A stretch of DNA of 64,000 bases, from contig NZ_FOTF01000005.1 of assembly GCF_900114485.1 (NCBI RefSeq), forward strand, positions 156,172-220,171. Reading direction: 5' to 3'. The position numbers and the translations under genes are program-made. Under the pieces are notes generated by a model. The model did not search any database. It saw only the letters and a program-made list of their open reading frames with translations, and was not told the origin of the DNA. Origin of the DNA: Loktanella salsilacus (GTDB taxonomy: Bacteria; Pseudomonadota; Alphaproteobacteria; Rhodobacterales; Rhodobacteraceae). Of the stretch, positions 19,578 through 28,931 are shown one piece after another. Numbering within the stretch: the first letter of the stretch is position 1; every line of letters starts with the position of its first letter.

Positions 19578-20464
19578 AGTCCCTGCCCGACGCCTATCTG
19601 CCGCTGCTGGCCTTTATCCGCCCTGCCCGCGCGCGCACGGATGTCTGGCGCGTGTTTCTGGTCTGGATGGGGTTCGAGGCAGGCTTTGCCATCACCCCGC
19701 TGCTTGTCTCTCCGTTCATCGATGACCGCTGGCCCGACGCCCTGCTCGAGGTGCTGAATTACGCGGGCTTCGGCCTTGATCTGATCATCATCCTTACTCT
19801 GGTGCGCTTGCTGCACAAACGCGGTCTGGGCAGTCTGATTGGCCCGCGCCCCGCATTCTGGCGCGATCTGCGGCGCGTTCTATTGGCGGTCAGCCTTGTG
19901 CTTTTGATCCAGCAACCCTTTGATCTGGCCGGGGATGCAGAGTTTCTGACGCGCGCGCCGCTCGGCCACTGGCTGGGCTGGCTGGCCCCCGCGTTCCTTG
20001 CCATCGCGCTGCAAGTCACCACGGAAGAGGTCTATTTCCGCGGCTACCTGACCCAGCAACTGGCCGCCGTCGATCTGCGCCGGCGGGTCTGGCTGGTGAT
20101 CCCGTCGGTCTATTTCGGGTTTAGCCACCTGCTGAATGGCGCAGGGCTGGCCGAAGGCGCGCTTTGGGCCGTCTGGGCCGCCATGCTGGGCGCGGCCTGC
20201 GCCGATCTGACCGCCCGCACCGGCAACCTTGGCGCGGCGATTGGCCTGCATCTGGGCAATAACCTGTTTGCGGCCCTGATCCTTGGCTTTGCCGGACAGC
20301 CCGGCGCCGGTCTGACGCTTTTTGTGCTGCCCGAAGGGGCCTATATCGAAAACACCGCAGGCATCGCCGCACTTTTGTCGCCAATGACGCTGGTCGATCT
20401 GGCCTATGCGGCATTAGGCGTGCTGGTGATGTGGCTGGCGGCGCGGGTCGCGGTCAGGGCCTGA
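19574..20464 (+). CDS. CPBP-family intramembrane glutamic endopeptidase (second of two)
   Basis: The 296-residue protein repeats the layout of its upstream neighbour with the motifs EEVYFRGYLTQQLA, FGFSHLLNG and HLGNNLFA, so all three catalytic boxes of the CPBP family are kept. Both proteins also share the start region (TDA..GFAAPARAR versus LLAFIRPARAR) and the ADLTRxSGNIGAAxGxH stretch, which indicates an old tandem duplication. The ATG overlaps the stop of the first copy. Two diverged active copies in one operon suggest a complex or two substrates, which is inference. Confidence 0.85.
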   Translation: MKSLPDAYLPLLAFIRPARARTDVWRVFLVWMGFEAGFAITPLLVSPFIDDRWPDALLEVLNYAGFGLDLIIILTLVRLLHKRGLGSLIGPRPAFWRDLRRVLLAVSLVLLIQQPFDLAGDAEFLTRAPLGHWLGWLAPAFLAIALQVTTEEVYFRGYLTQQLAAVDLRRRVWLVIPSVYFGFSHLLNGAGLAEGALWAVWAAMLGAACADLTARTGNLGAAIGLHLGNNLFAALILGFAGQPGAGLTLFVLPEGAYIENTAGIAALLSPMTLVDLAYAALGVLVMWLAARVAVRA

Positions 20465-20521
20465 TTGCATTCGCGCGCGGCCCGGCCTAAATCAGTGCCG
20501 TAAGGTAAAAAGGTGTCGCAT

Positions 20522-21454
20522 ATGAACTGGATCACGAACTACGTCCGCCCAACGATTAACTCGTTGTTTTCGCGGCGCGAAGTCCCGGACAACCTTTGGA
20601 CGAAATGTCCAGAGTGCGGCACCATGCTGTTCCACCGCGAACTGGCGGACAACCTGAACGTCTGCACCAACTGCGGCCACCACATGCCGATCACCGCCCG
20701 CGACCGGCTGACCGCCCTGTTCGACGGCGGCATTTACACCGAAGTAAAGGTGCCGGAACCAGTCACCGACCCGCTGCAATTCCGCGACCAGAAAAAATAC
20801 ACCGACCGCCTGAAAGACGCCCGAAAAAAGACCGGCGAACGTGATGCGATGCTGGTCGCCACAGGCGAAATTACCCGCACGCCCATCGTGGCCGCTGTGC
20901 AAGACTTCAGCTTTATGGGCGGATCGATGTCGATGTATGTCGGCAACGCCATCGTCGCCGCCGCAGAAGAGGCCGTGAAGCTGGGCCGCCCGCTGGTGCT
21001 GTTTTCCGCCGCTGGCGGCGCGCGCATGCAAGAAGGCATTCTGGGCCTGATGCAGATGCCGCGCACCACGATCGCCGTGCAAATGCTCAAAGAAGCGGGG
21101 CTGCCTTACATCGTCGTGCTGACTCACCCCACAACGGGCGGCGTCACCGCGTCTTACGCCATGCTTGGGGATGTGCAGATTGCTGAACCCAACGCGCTGA
21201 TCGGCTTTGCCGGGGCCCGCGTGATCGAACAGACCATCGGTGAAAAGCTGCCCGAAGGGTTCCAGCGCGCCGAATATCTGCTGGACCACGGCATGCTGGA
21301 CCGCGTGACAAAGCGTACCAACCTAAAGGATGAACTGACGACCATCATCCGCATGTTGATGCAGCTTCCCCCCGCCGTTGCTGGCGATCTGCCCCCGCCG
21401 CATATCGACAGTCATGCGCTTGAGGGCGCAGAAAAGGCGCCGGTAAAGCCGTGA
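20522..21454 (+). CDS. accD: Acetyl-CoA carboxylase carboxyltransferase subunit beta
   Basis: The 310-residue AccD transfers the carboxyl group from carboxybiotin to acetyl-CoA in the first step of fatty acid synthesis, together with AccA. The N-terminal zinc ribbon is complete (KCPECGTML...VCTNCGHH), and the carboxylase core carries GGARMQEG and the oxyanion-hole region [18 protein letters not shown] nine bases upstream is also in frame, but an AAGG ribosome-binding site nine bases before the ATG at 20522 favours [10 protein letters not shown], the usual start. The gene overlaps folC by GTGA, the common accD-folC arrangement. Confidence 0.95.
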   Translation: MNWITNYVRPTINSLFSRREVPDNLWTKCPECGTMLFHRELADNLNVCTNCGHHMPITARDRLTALFDGGIYTEVKVPEPVTDPLQFRDQKKYTDRLKDARKKTGERDAMLVATGEITRTPIVAAVQDFSFMGGSMSMYVGNAIVAAAEEAVKLGRPLVLFSAAGGARMQEGILGLMQMPRTTIAVQMLKEAGLPYIVVLTHPTTGGVTASYAMLGDVQIAEPNALIGFAGARVIEQTIGEKLPEGFQRAEYLLDHGMLDRVTKRTNLKDELTTIIRMLMQLPPAVAGDLPPPHIDSHALEGAEKAPVKP

Positions 21455-22740
21455 CGCAAACCTCTGACATCATCCTGACCCGGATGATGTCGCTGCATCC
21501 AAAGGTGATCGATTTGACACTGGACCGCGTGTGGCAACTGCTTGAACAGCTTGGTAATCCGCAGGATCGTCTGCCGCCCGTGGTGCATATCGCGGGCACC
21601 AACGGCAAGGGCAGCACGCAGGCCATGATCCGCGCCGGGCTAGAGGCGCGCGGCAAAAGCGTGCACGCCTATACCTCGCCCCACCTAGCGCGGTTTCACG
21701 AACGTATCCGGCTGGCAGGCAAGCTGATTGATGAAGCCGATCTGACCGCACTGCTGGACCGGGTAGAGCAGACCAATGGCGACGTGCCGATTACCTATTT
21801 CGAAATTACGACCGTCGCCGCCCTGCTGGCCTTTGCCGACACGGCCGCGGATTACACCTTGCTCGAAGTCGGGCTGGGCGGGCGGCTGGATGCGACAAAC
21901 GTCGTGGCCAACCCCGCGCTGACCGTCATCACCCCCGTCGATCTGGATCACCAAAGCTTTCTGGGTGACACCCTGCCGCTGATTGCTGCGGAAAAAGCGG
22001 GCATCATCAAACGCGGCGTGACTTGCGTCGTCGGCCCGCAGCATGACGCTGCGCTAGAGGTCATCGAAGACCGCGCCGCGCGTCTGGGTGCGCCCCTGCT
22101 GGCGCACGGTCAGCACTGGCAGGTCAGCGAAGAACGTGGTCGCCTGATTTATCAAGACGAGCGCGGGCTGCTGGACCTGCCCCTGCCCGTCCTGCCCGGC
22201 CCGCATCAGATCGGCAACGCTGGCATGGCCATCGCCGCCCTGCGCCACCTGACCGGCAATCAGGCAGAGGATGCGTGCGAAGCCGCCGTGACCCGCGTCA
22301 GCTGGCCCGCCCGCATGCAGCGCCTGACGGAAGGCACCCTTGTCGATCTGGCCGCCCCGGCAGAGCTGTGGCTGGACGGTGGCCACAACCCTGCCGCCGG
22401 ACGCATGCTAGCGCAGACGCTGAATGGGCTGCCGCCCAAGCCGACCCATCTGATCTGCGGTATGCTGAATACCAAGGACATCACCGGCTATCTGACGCCG
22501 CTTGCGCAGCAGGCGATCACCCTGACCGCCGTGTCGATCCCCGGCGAGACCGCAACGATCCCGGCGGATGAGACCGCGCGTATTGCGGCAGAGGCCGGCA
22601 TTGCAGCCACCACGGCCCCCGACGTGCAGACCGCCTTGCGCGCCCTATCCGCCCGCGGCCCGGTGCGGGTGCTGATCTGCGGCTCGCTTTATCTGGCGGG
22701 GCATGTGCTGCGGCTCAATGGCAGCGGCGGGCCGGTTTAG
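21451..22740 (+). CDS. folC: Bifunctional folylpolyglutamate synthase/dihydrofolate synthase
   Basis: The 429-residue enzyme adds L-glutamate to dihydropteroate and to folates using ATP. The P-loop [13 protein letters not shown], the omega-loop [15 protein letters not shown] and the Mg-binding [15 protein letters not shown] are the family signatures. The Mur-ligase-like central fold continues through [15 protein letters not shown], and the C-terminal domain holds [11 protein letters not shown]. It starts at a GTG that overlaps the accD TGA, so translation is probably coupled to accD. Confidence 0.95.
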   Translation: MTQTSDIILTRMMSLHPKVIDLTLDRVWQLLEQLGNPQDRLPPVVHIAGTNGKGSTQAMIRAGLEARGKSVHAYTSPHLARFHERIRLAGKLIDEADLTALLDRVEQTNGDVPITYFEITTVAALLAFADTAADYTLLEVGLGGRLDATNVVANPALTVITPVDLDHQSFLGDTLPLIAAEKAGIIKRGVTCVVGPQHDAALEVIEDRAARLGAPLLAHGQHWQVSEERGRLIYQDERGLLDLPLPVLPGPHQIGNAGMAIAALRHLTGNQAEDACEAAVTRVSWPARMQRLTEGTLVDLAAPAELWLDGGHNPAAGRMLAQTLNGLPPKPTHLICGMLNTKDITGYLTPLAQQAITLTAVSIPGETATIPADETARIAAEAGIAATTAPDVQTALRALSARGPVRVLICGSLYLAGHVLRLNGSGGPV

Positions 22741-22864
22741 CCCGACAGCCGCGCCCCTGAACACCGCCCTTTGCCTCGTGGCGCATTAACGATCTGTTAG
22801 GGTTTAGGATTCACAGGCACCGCGTATTTTGCTAGAACTACGCATCACCTCATCGGACCCCGAT

Positions 22865-23422
22865 ATGCCCCGCAACGCCGCCTGCACGACCCCGCTTTTT
22901 GCCGTCCTTATTGCAGCCTTTGCCCCCGTCAGCGCGACTGCGGCAAACCTAAATTTCTGCTGGATCGGCGCGGGCGGCTATACCATGACGGGCCGGATGC
23001 AGTTGCCTGACGACCAGATGCACGCACCTATCGTCACCCAAGACGATGTAACCCGGTTCAAAATCTCTGGCTATTATGAGGGCAAATTCCTTGGGGCCTG
23101 GGACATGTCGCAGGCCGCTGCGGGCACGACTTGGCACATGCGATTTGATCCGCAGCAAATGGCGTTTCTGACGGGCGGCAGCTTTCAAGGGCCGCATTCA
23201 CAGGGCTGGAATGCGAATGGCGATGTGATCGACTGCGGGTCCCCCGGGTTTGGGTTTAACTCTGGCAATTACGCGCAGGATATCTGCGTCAACGGCACCT
23301 ATATTCAGGCCAGCAGCATCGACCCTGCGACGCCCCTGATGGCGACGTTTTCGCCCGTCACGCCGGACTGCAGCACAGCGATTCTTACCAGCAAATCACC
23401 GATTCGCGAATCAGGGGATTGA
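22865..23422 (+). CDS. Secreted protein of unknown function
   Basis: The 185-residue protein starts with a signal peptide (TPLFAVLIAAFAPVSATAA), so it is exported. The mature part has an FCWIGAGGYTMTGRM motif, is rich in glycine and aromatic residues and contains four cysteines, at CWIG, DCGSPG, DICVNG and PDCSTA, which could form two disulfides. I do not recognise the family. The ATG at 22865 is chosen because it begins the signal peptide. It stands alone after folC with a 124-bp gap. Confidence 0.6.
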   Translation: MPRNAACTTPLFAVLIAAFAPVSATAANLNFCWIGAGGYTMTGRMQLPDDQMHAPIVTQDDVTRFKISGYYEGKFLGAWDMSQAAAGTTWHMRFDPQQMAFLTGGSFQGPHSQGWNANGDVIDCGSPGFGFNSGNYAQDICVNGTYIQASSIDPATPLMATFSPVTPDCSTAILTSKSPIRESGD

Positions 23423-23512
23423 CCCCGAATCACCTCACACATTAAGGTCTAATCAACCAAAGAAGAGAACGGGTGGATCAACCACCGCATCCTTCGGCGA
23501 GCAGGGGCAGGG

Positions 23513-23544
23513 AAAAAAGGCAGGTCATTTGACCTGCCTTTTTT
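23513..23544. terminator. Strong bidirectional terminator, 14-bp perfect stem
   Basis: AAAAAAGGCAGGTC (23513-23526) and GACCTGCCTTTTTT (23531-23544) pair perfectly with a 4-nt loop and give a six-base T run in both directions. It lies between the secreted-protein gene (stop 23422) and the convergent zapE gene (stop 23595). The 90-nt distance from the plus-strand stop leaves room for a short transcript of its own. Confidence 0.85.
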
Positions 23545-23594
23545 ACATCCCGACATTGATCTGGTTAAGTGTCCGTAATCACGTAGAATTTACC

Positions 23595-24659
23595 TCAGGC
23601 CGTTTCATCCACGCCCCAACCCTCGGCTTGCATCTCGCGCAAGCGGCTTGCGGTGCGCTCGAACTCGAACGACCCTTCGCCTTCGCGGTACAGAAATTCT
23701 GGCGCGGCCGCGGCAGAACAAATAAGCCGGGTCTTCGCCTCGTAAAGGGCATCAACCAGCGTCACAAAGCGCTTTGCCTCGTTGAAATTGTCGCGGCCAA
23801 GTGACGGAATGTCCTCTAGGATCAACACCCGCACCGCGTCGGCCAGCGCAAGGTAATCAGCCGCCCCCAGCGGCCTGCCGCACAGGTCAAAGAAGCTGGC
23901 CCGCGCCACGCCGTTATGGAACTGCGGCAGCACCACATCGCGGCCCTTGATCCGCAGGGTCAACGGTTCACTGATCCCATGGCTAATATCGTCCCAGATC
24001 GTCTTGATCCGCGCGCGCGCTTCGGCATCGGCGGGGGTGAAATAGGTCTCTGTCCCGGCCAGCCGCCCTTGGCGATAATCTGTATCGGCGGCCAGTTCAT
24101 GCACCACCATCCGGTCCTTAAGTAGGGCAATGAAAGGCAGGAACAGCTGCCGGTTCAGACCATCCTTATACAGATCATCTGGGGGCCGGTTTGACGTCGT
24201 GATCACCGTGACGCCGGCGGCGAACAGCGCCTCGAACAGGCGGCCCACGATCATCGCGTCGGTGATGTCGGTGATCTGCATCTCGTCAAAGGCCAGCAGG
24301 CGGATGTCGGCGATCAACTTGGCGGCGACGGGTTTAATCGCGTCATTCACGCCTGTCTTGCGCGCCTCGGCGATTTCGGAGTGGACCCACTGCATGAAGG
24401 CGTGGAAATGCTGGCGCCGCTTAGGCACGTCGATCTGCGCATAGGCCAGATCCATCAGCATTGATTTGCCGCGCCCCACGCCGCCCCACATATAAAGCCC
24501 CGGCACCGGCGGCGGCGCTTTGCGGAACAGGCCCGTCTTGACCGGCGCGGCCAGCGCGGCGCGGATGCGGTCAAGTTCGGGCAGCACGCCCTGCTGCGCG
24601 GGATCGCGGGTCAGGCGACCTTCGGTTACGGCGGCCGCGTAGGCCTCGGTCACTGTCAT
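23595..24659 (-). CDS. zapE: Cell division protein ZapE (AFG1-like ATPase)
   Basis: The 354-residue P-loop ATPase has a Walker A GGVGRGKSML, a Walker B LLAFDEMQITDI and the sensor region VTVITTSNRPPDDLYKDGLNR, all typical of ZapE/AFG1. In E. coli ZapE acts at the Z-ring during constriction; eukaryotic relatives work in mitochondrial quality control. In-frame ATGs upstream at 24689 and further would lengthen it, but MTVTEAYAAA at 24659 aligns with the usual family start; neither has a convincing ribosome-binding site, so the start is uncertain. A strong terminator lies after the stop. Confidence 0.9.
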   Translation of the reverse strand: MTVTEAYAAAVTEGRLTRDPAQQGVLPELDRIRAALAAPVKTGLFRKAPPPVPGLYMWGGVGRGKSMLMDLAYAQIDVPKRRQHFHAFMQWVHSEIAEARKTGVNDAIKPVAAKLIADIRLLAFDEMQITDITDAMIVGRLFEALFAAGVTVITTSNRPPDDLYKDGLNRQLFLPFIALLKDRMVVHELAADTDYRQGRLAGTETYFTPADAEARARIKTIWDDISHGISEPLTLRIKGRDVVLPQFHNGVARASFFDLCGRPLGAADYLALADAVRVLILEDIPSLGRDNFNEAKRFVTLVDALYEAKTRLICSAAAAPEFLYREGEGSFEFERTASRLREMQAEGWGVDETA

Positions 24660-24753
24660 ATTCTGGCGCATATTTTGGGGCATATTCATGGGGCATGACT
24701 TAGGGCTTGCGCGTGCGATTGACAATTCGCGCGGCGCGACTTCAACGTGGCCC

Positions 24754-25992
24754 ATGGAACAGCGCACGCCCTTGATTAATCCGGTCCTGATTGCAGGCTG
24801 CGTCATCATCATGACAGGCTTTGCGATCCGGGCCTCCTTTGGTGTCTTTCAGATCCCGATCGCGACTGAATTTGGCTGGCCAAGAGCTGAGTTCAGCCTT
24901 GCGATCGCGATCCAGAACCTTGCTTGGGGTTTCGGCCAGCCGTTCTTTGGCGCGATTGCCGAACGCATGGGCGACCGCAAGGCGATCATCCTTGGCGCGT
25001 TGTTCTATGCCATCGGCCTTGTGCTGTCAGCCGGGGCGACGACACCGCTCGCGGCGCAAATGACGGAAATTCTGGTTGGTTTTGGTATCGCGGGCACAGG
25101 CTTTGGCGTTATTCTGGCCGTCGTGGGCCGCGCGGCAAGTGACGACAATCGGTCCATGGCGCTTGCCGTCGCAACAGCGGCGGGATCGGCGGGGCAAGTC
25201 TTTGGCGCGCCGCTGGCGGAATTTTTGCTAACGCTGATGTCGTGGCAGTCGGTCTTTGTCGTCTTTGCCGCGCTAATCTTGTCGTCGCTGGCCGTGCTGC
25301 CGATGATGCGCAGCCCTGCGCCCGCATCCAAGGCAGAGCTTGAGGAAAGCATGGGCACGATTTTGACCCGTGCCCTGCGCGATCCGTCCTTTACGATGAT
25401 CTTTGTCGGGTTCTTTTCCTGCGGCTATCAGCTTGGCTTTATCACCGCCCATTTTCCCGCCTTCATCACCGAGATTTGCGGGCCGATCATGGCGGGCGGC
25501 ATCCTTGCCGGGCTTGGGATTACCACGACAAGCACCTTGGGTGCCGTTGCGATTTCGCTGATCGGTCTGGCGAATATCGGCGGCACCTTGATGGCAGGCT
25601 GGGCAGGTAAGCGGTTCCCGCGCAAATATCTGCTGGCGGGCATCTATACCGCGCGCACGGTCGTCGCGGCGGCGTTTATCCTGATGCCGATGACACCTGC
25701 GACGGTCATCATCTTTAGCCTCGCGATGGGCAGCCTGTGGCTTGCCACAGTGCCGCTGACCTCTGGCCTTGTCGCGCATCTGTACGGGCTGCGTTACATG
25801 GGCACGCTGTATGGCATCGTCTTTTTCTCGCACCAAGTGGGCAGCTTCATGGGCGTCTGGCTGGGCGGGCGGCTGTATGACGCCTTTGGCAGCTATACCG
25901 CCGTGTGGTGGATCGGCGTGGGCGTGGGCGCCTTTAGCGCCATCGTCCACCTGCCGATCCGCGAACGCCGGATAGACCTTGTGCCCGCCTAG
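24754..25992 (+). CDS. Major facilitator superfamily transporter, monocarboxylate/oxalate antiporter-like
   Basis: The 412-residue protein has twelve predicted membrane segments. The opening TGFAIRASFGVFQIPIATEFGWPRAEFSLA resembles the RhmT/oxalate:formate and monocarboxylate-porter group, where the GWxRxxFSLA motif is common, and the loop GDRKAIILGAL is MFS motif A. The substrate is unknown, an organic anion being the best guess from the group. I chose the ATG at 24754; an alternative in-frame ATG at 24688 would add 22 residues without family features. Its stop overlaps that of the convergent hydrolase gene (shared CTAG). Confidence 0.85.
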   Translation: MEQRTPLINPVLIAGCVIIMTGFAIRASFGVFQIPIATEFGWPRAEFSLAIAIQNLAWGFGQPFFGAIAERMGDRKAIILGALFYAIGLVLSAGATTPLAAQMTEILVGFGIAGTGFGVILAVVGRAASDDNRSMALAVATAAGSAGQVFGAPLAEFLLTLMSWQSVFVVFAALILSSLAVLPMMRSPAPASKAELEESMGTILTRALRDPSFTMIFVGFFSCGYQLGFITAHFPAFITEICGPIMAGGILAGLGITTTSTLGAVAISLIGLANIGGTLMAGWAGKRFPRKYLLAGIYTARTVVAAAFILMPMTPATVIIFSLAMGSLWLATVPLTSGLVAHLYGLRYMGTLYGIVFFSHQVGSFMGVWLGGRLYDAFGSYTAVWWIGVGVGAFSAIVHLPIRERRIDLVPA

Positions 25993-26885
25993 TCCTTTTG
26001 GCGCAGGATATTCACGATCTCTGCCGCATGGCTGCGGGGCAAGGCATGTCCCGCGCCCGGCACCACATCCTGCACCGTATTGCGGTTCCACTGCGCCATA
26101 AGCCCCAGCGCCTGTAGCGGGATCGCCTGATCCTGACCGCCCCAAATCGCGGTGACGGGAATATCCTCTCGTCCGATGGTGCGCAGCGCATCCTCTTGGC
26201 TTTCCATCAAGAAATGCCGCCGGCTGGACAGCACGGCCGCCAAATAGCCGCGCTGGTTCAGTTGTGCACGCTGCATCGCCTCTAGCGGATTGCCCGGCGC
26301 GATGTCTGCCAGCACCCGGTTTGCGCCAAAGGTACCGACCAGCCAATCGCCGAGGACAGGCACGCGGCGGGCGATCTGCCAAAAGGACGATTCATTGATC
26401 TTCAGCCCAGCACTGGCCAGCAACACCAGCCGCCCCACCCGGTGCGGCTGCGCCGCGGCAAAGGCGGACACGATCGCGCCGCCCATGGAATAGCCCATCA
26501 GGGTCACGTCATCGCCGATGTTCTGATCCGTCAGCACATCATCCAGCTGGCGCAGGAAAAACGCCGTATCCTGCGGCCCGCGCACAGCGTCCGACAGCCC
26601 GCGCCCATACAGATCATAGGCCAGCACGCGGTAACCCAGCGCGCCCAACTCTTCTGCCAAGGCATCATAGACCTGCGAAGGCGTGGTCAGCCCGTGCACA
26701 GCCACAATCACCGGGCCGCGCACTGGGCCATACCAGCGAATATAGGTCTCGCCCTGCGTCAGGGTCGCCATCTGGCCCGGGGCTGCTTTGCGGGCGGCGT
26801 CGCTGGCCGGTTGGCGCTTGGATTCGTAATAGATCGGCAGAAAGGCAAAGACAGCCAGAAGCCCCAGAATAAAGGCGGCGATCAT
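25989..26885 (-). CDS. Alpha/beta hydrolase with N-terminal membrane anchor
   Basis: The 298-residue protein begins with a hydrophobic anchor (MIAAFILGLLAVFAFLPIYY) and continues into an alpha/beta-hydrolase fold. The nucleophile elbow is GYSMGG, the oxyanion side HGLTTP, the acid is the aspartate in WGGQDQAIP and the catalytic histidine is in GAGHALP, so an active esterase or related hydrolase is likely. The substrate is unknown. It follows the ornithine cyclodeaminase-family gene by 39 bp in the same minus-strand run. Confidence 0.85.
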   Translation of the reverse strand: MIAAFILGLLAVFAFLPIYYESKRQPASDAARKAAPGQMATLTQGETYIRWYGPVRGPVIVAVHGLTTPSQVYDALAEELGALGYRVLAYDLYGRGLSDAVRGPQDTAFFLRQLDDVLTDQNIGDDVTLMGYSMGGAIVSAFAAAQPHRVGRLVLLASAGLKINESSFWQIARRVPVLGDWLVGTFGANRVLADIAPGNPLEAMQRAQLNQRGYLAAVLSSRRHFLMESQEDALRTIGREDIPVTAIWGGQDQAIPLQALGLMAQWNRNTVQDVVPGAGHALPRSHAAEIVNILRQKD

Positions 26886-26924
26886 GATGCAGCCCGCCCG
26901 GATTGCGTGTTGGGAAGGATGAAA

Positions 26925-27833
26925 TCAAGCATCAGCAACAGCCCTTAAAATGTAATCGGCCGTCATCAGGTCCAGATGCGCGCCGCCGCCATTCTTGAAT
27001 AGGGTAATTTCGTCATCTGTGCGGCGCTGGAATGACGACAATTCGTAGTAATCCGCGATCACATGGGCGGGGGTGATGACGCCGCTGGCCAGCGGTGCCT
27101 TCAATTCCCCAATGTGTTCCATCGTGGTGTGGCGGTTGTCGACAAAGACCCGCGATTTTAGGATCGCGGCATCATCCGCTTCTCGCATGTCAGGACGGTA
27201 GGCACCAATCAGGTCGATATGTTGGCCCGGTTGCAGCCACTCGCCCATGATGATCGGCACCGTCGACATGGTGGCGCTGGTAACGATGTCGGCGGCGCGC
27301 ACCGCCGTCTCCAGATCGCTAGCGACCTGCACACCGGGATTTTGCGCCGCGAACGTCTCTGCGCCAGCAGGCGAGCGGTTCCAGACGGTAAACTTTGCAT
27401 CCGGAAAGGCTGCACCATAAGCGGCCAGCAGGCTGTGACCCACGGTCCCTGCCCCGACAATCAGGATGTTGCGGCTATCAGGCCGCGCCAGCCGCCGCGC
27501 CGCCAGCAGACTATCGCCCGCTGTCTTCCACTTCGTCACCAGCGCGAAATCAAGGATCGCCTGCAGGCTGCCATCATCATCCGACATCAGGTTGACCGCG
27601 CCGCCGACCATCGGCTTGCCCTTTGCCGGGTTGCCGGGGAAAATTGTCGCCGCTTTGACCAGCACCCCCAACCCCGCGATCCATGCGGACCGGTTCAGCA
27701 GCGTGTTGTCACCCTGATACAGGAACACATCCTCGACCTTAGCAGGCGGCAGATCATGTCCGGCGGCCAGTGCGTCCGTCAGCGCCAGCCAATCCAGATG
27801 CTGCTGCGCTTCAAAGGGGATCATGCGGGTCAT
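26925..27833 (-). CDS. Ornithine cyclodeaminase/mu-crystallin family protein
   Basis: The 302-residue protein has the NAD-binding motif VGAGTVGHSLLAAYGAAFP and the upstream active-site region KAATIFPGNPAKGKPMVGGAVNL, with an invariant lysine of the family, and the later IDLIGAYRPDMREAD. Members include ornithine cyclodeaminase, alanine dehydrogenase of the OCD type and ketimine reductases, so the exact substrate is unsettled. The ATG at 27833 overlaps the stop of the HAD gene upstream, which means coupled translation in a minus-strand operon. Confidence 0.85.
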   Translation of the reverse strand: MTRMIPFEAQQHLDWLALTDALAAGHDLPPAKVEDVFLYQGDNTLLNRSAWIAGLGVLVKAATIFPGNPAKGKPMVGGAVNLMSDDDGSLQAILDFALVTKWKTAGDSLLAARRLARPDSRNILIVGAGTVGHSLLAAYGAAFPDAKFTVWNRSPAGAETFAAQNPGVQVASDLETAVRAADIVTSATMSTVPIIMGEWLQPGQHIDLIGAYRPDMREADDAAILKSRVFVDNRHTTMEHIGELKAPLASGVITPAHVIADYYELSSFQRRTDDEITLFKNGGGAHLDLMTADYILRAVADA

Positions 27834-28462
27834 TGTGCCTGCTCCTGCGTCAGCAGACCCTCTGCCACCAGCCGCGCGGCAAAGGCCGCCGGGCCGTCGA
27901 ACAGATGTGTCTGCCAACCGCGCGCATCAGCGGCGCGGATATTGTCGATGCGGTCGTCTGTGAACAGCAGGCCCTTTGGTTCGGTGCCGCAGTCATCCTC
28001 TAGCATCTGGTAAATTTCTGCGTCCGGCTTGATGACGCCCATATGGCCAGAGATATAGCGGCGGTCGAAATCTTTCAGGAACGGATAGCGCTCCTCGGCA
28101 ATCTCGAAGGTCTGGATGCCAAAGTTTGACAGCGCAAAACACGGCACGCCATCCGCGCGCAGGGCATGCAGCAGGCGCACAGAATGGGGGATCGACGGGC
28201 TGGCCATATCGGCCCAGTTGTCGTGCCACATCATGATTTCGGCGTGATATTTGGCGTTTGCAGCGGCAAAATCTGTGACCGCGTCGATGAACGTCTCGCC
28301 CCGGTCCACGCCGTCGTTCATGCCGTGCAAGTCTAGGGCTGCGAACATGTCGCGGCGACGCGCCTCGCCGACTTGGGCGTCATAGAAACGCTCTGGCTGC
28401 CATTCGATCAGGACATTGCCGATATCGAACACGACGGCTTTGACGGTGGCGGTGACGGGCAT
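27830..28462 (-). CDS. HAD-superfamily hydrolase, YihX-like
   Basis: The 210-residue protein has the motif FDIGNVLIEW. Here the usual second aspartate of DxD is replaced (DxGN), as in the YihX and haloacid-dehalogenase-like subgroup. Motif II is ALSNFG, the conserved lysine lies in GVIKPDAEIY and the last motif is FTDDRIDNIRAAD. Relatives act on small sugar phosphates or other phosphomonoesters; the substrate is unknown. It sits between the cyclodeaminase-family gene (ATGA overlap) and the YaiI-family gene (three-base gap), so it is inside an operon. Confidence 0.85.
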   Translation of the reverse strand: MPVTATVKAVVFDIGNVLIEWQPERFYDAQVGEARRRDMFAALDLHGMNDGVDRGETFIDAVTDFAAANAKYHAEIMMWHDNWADMASPSIPHSVRLLHALRADGVPCFALSNFGIQTFEIAEERYPFLKDFDRRYISGHMGVIKPDAEIYQMLEDDCGTEPKGLLFTDDRIDNIRAADARGWQTHLFDGPAAFAARLVAEGLLTQEQAQ

Positions 28463-28465
28463 GGG

Positions 28466-28909
28466 TTATCCTTTGGCTGCGCGCAGCGCGCGTTCGAGGG
28501 CGTCAAGAAAGCGGGATCGGTCGGCCTTGGAAAACGGCTTGCCGCCGCCTTGCCGGAACGGATCGGCCGCGCGCATATCGGCCATCAGATCGCGCGTGGC
28601 CAGCACGTTGCCGATATTCGCTGTCGTCAGCGGCTCGCCATTATGTTTCAGCACCTGCGCGCCATTTTCAACGCAGCGGGCGGCCAACGGGATGTCACCG
28701 GTGATGACGACATCGCCCTTTGTGGCGCGGTCGGCGATCCACATATCGGCCACGTCAGGCCCGTCCGGCACCACGATGGTCTGCACGAGCGGATTGGGCG
28801 ACGGGCGAATGCCGCCGTTTGAAACGACAAACATCTGCACCTTGTGGCGGGTGCCGACGCGTTCAATTTCCGCCTTTACCGGGCAAGCATCCGCGTCGAC
28901 GTAAATCAT
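28466..28909 (-). CDS. YaiI/YqxD family protein (DUF188, PIN-like)
   Basis: The 147-residue protein shows the DUF188 signatures [17 protein letters not shown] at the start, VVSNGG and [29 protein letters not shown] in the middle. The conserved acidic residues give it a PIN-domain-like fold, which is the basis for suspecting a nuclease activity, but no activity has been shown for the family as far as I know. The ATG at 28909 begins the conserved [11 protein letters not shown]. Only three bases separate it from the HAD gene downstream. Confidence 0.9.
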   Translation of the reverse strand: MIYVDADACPVKAEIERVGTRHKVQMFVVSNGGIRPSPNPLVQTIVVPDGPDVADMWIADRATKGDVVITGDIPLAARCVENGAQVLKHNGEPLTTANIGNVLATRDLMADMRAADPFRQGGGKPFSKADRSRFLDALERALRAAKG

Positions 28910-28931
28910 GTGCGCCCCTTCGTGCAGACGA

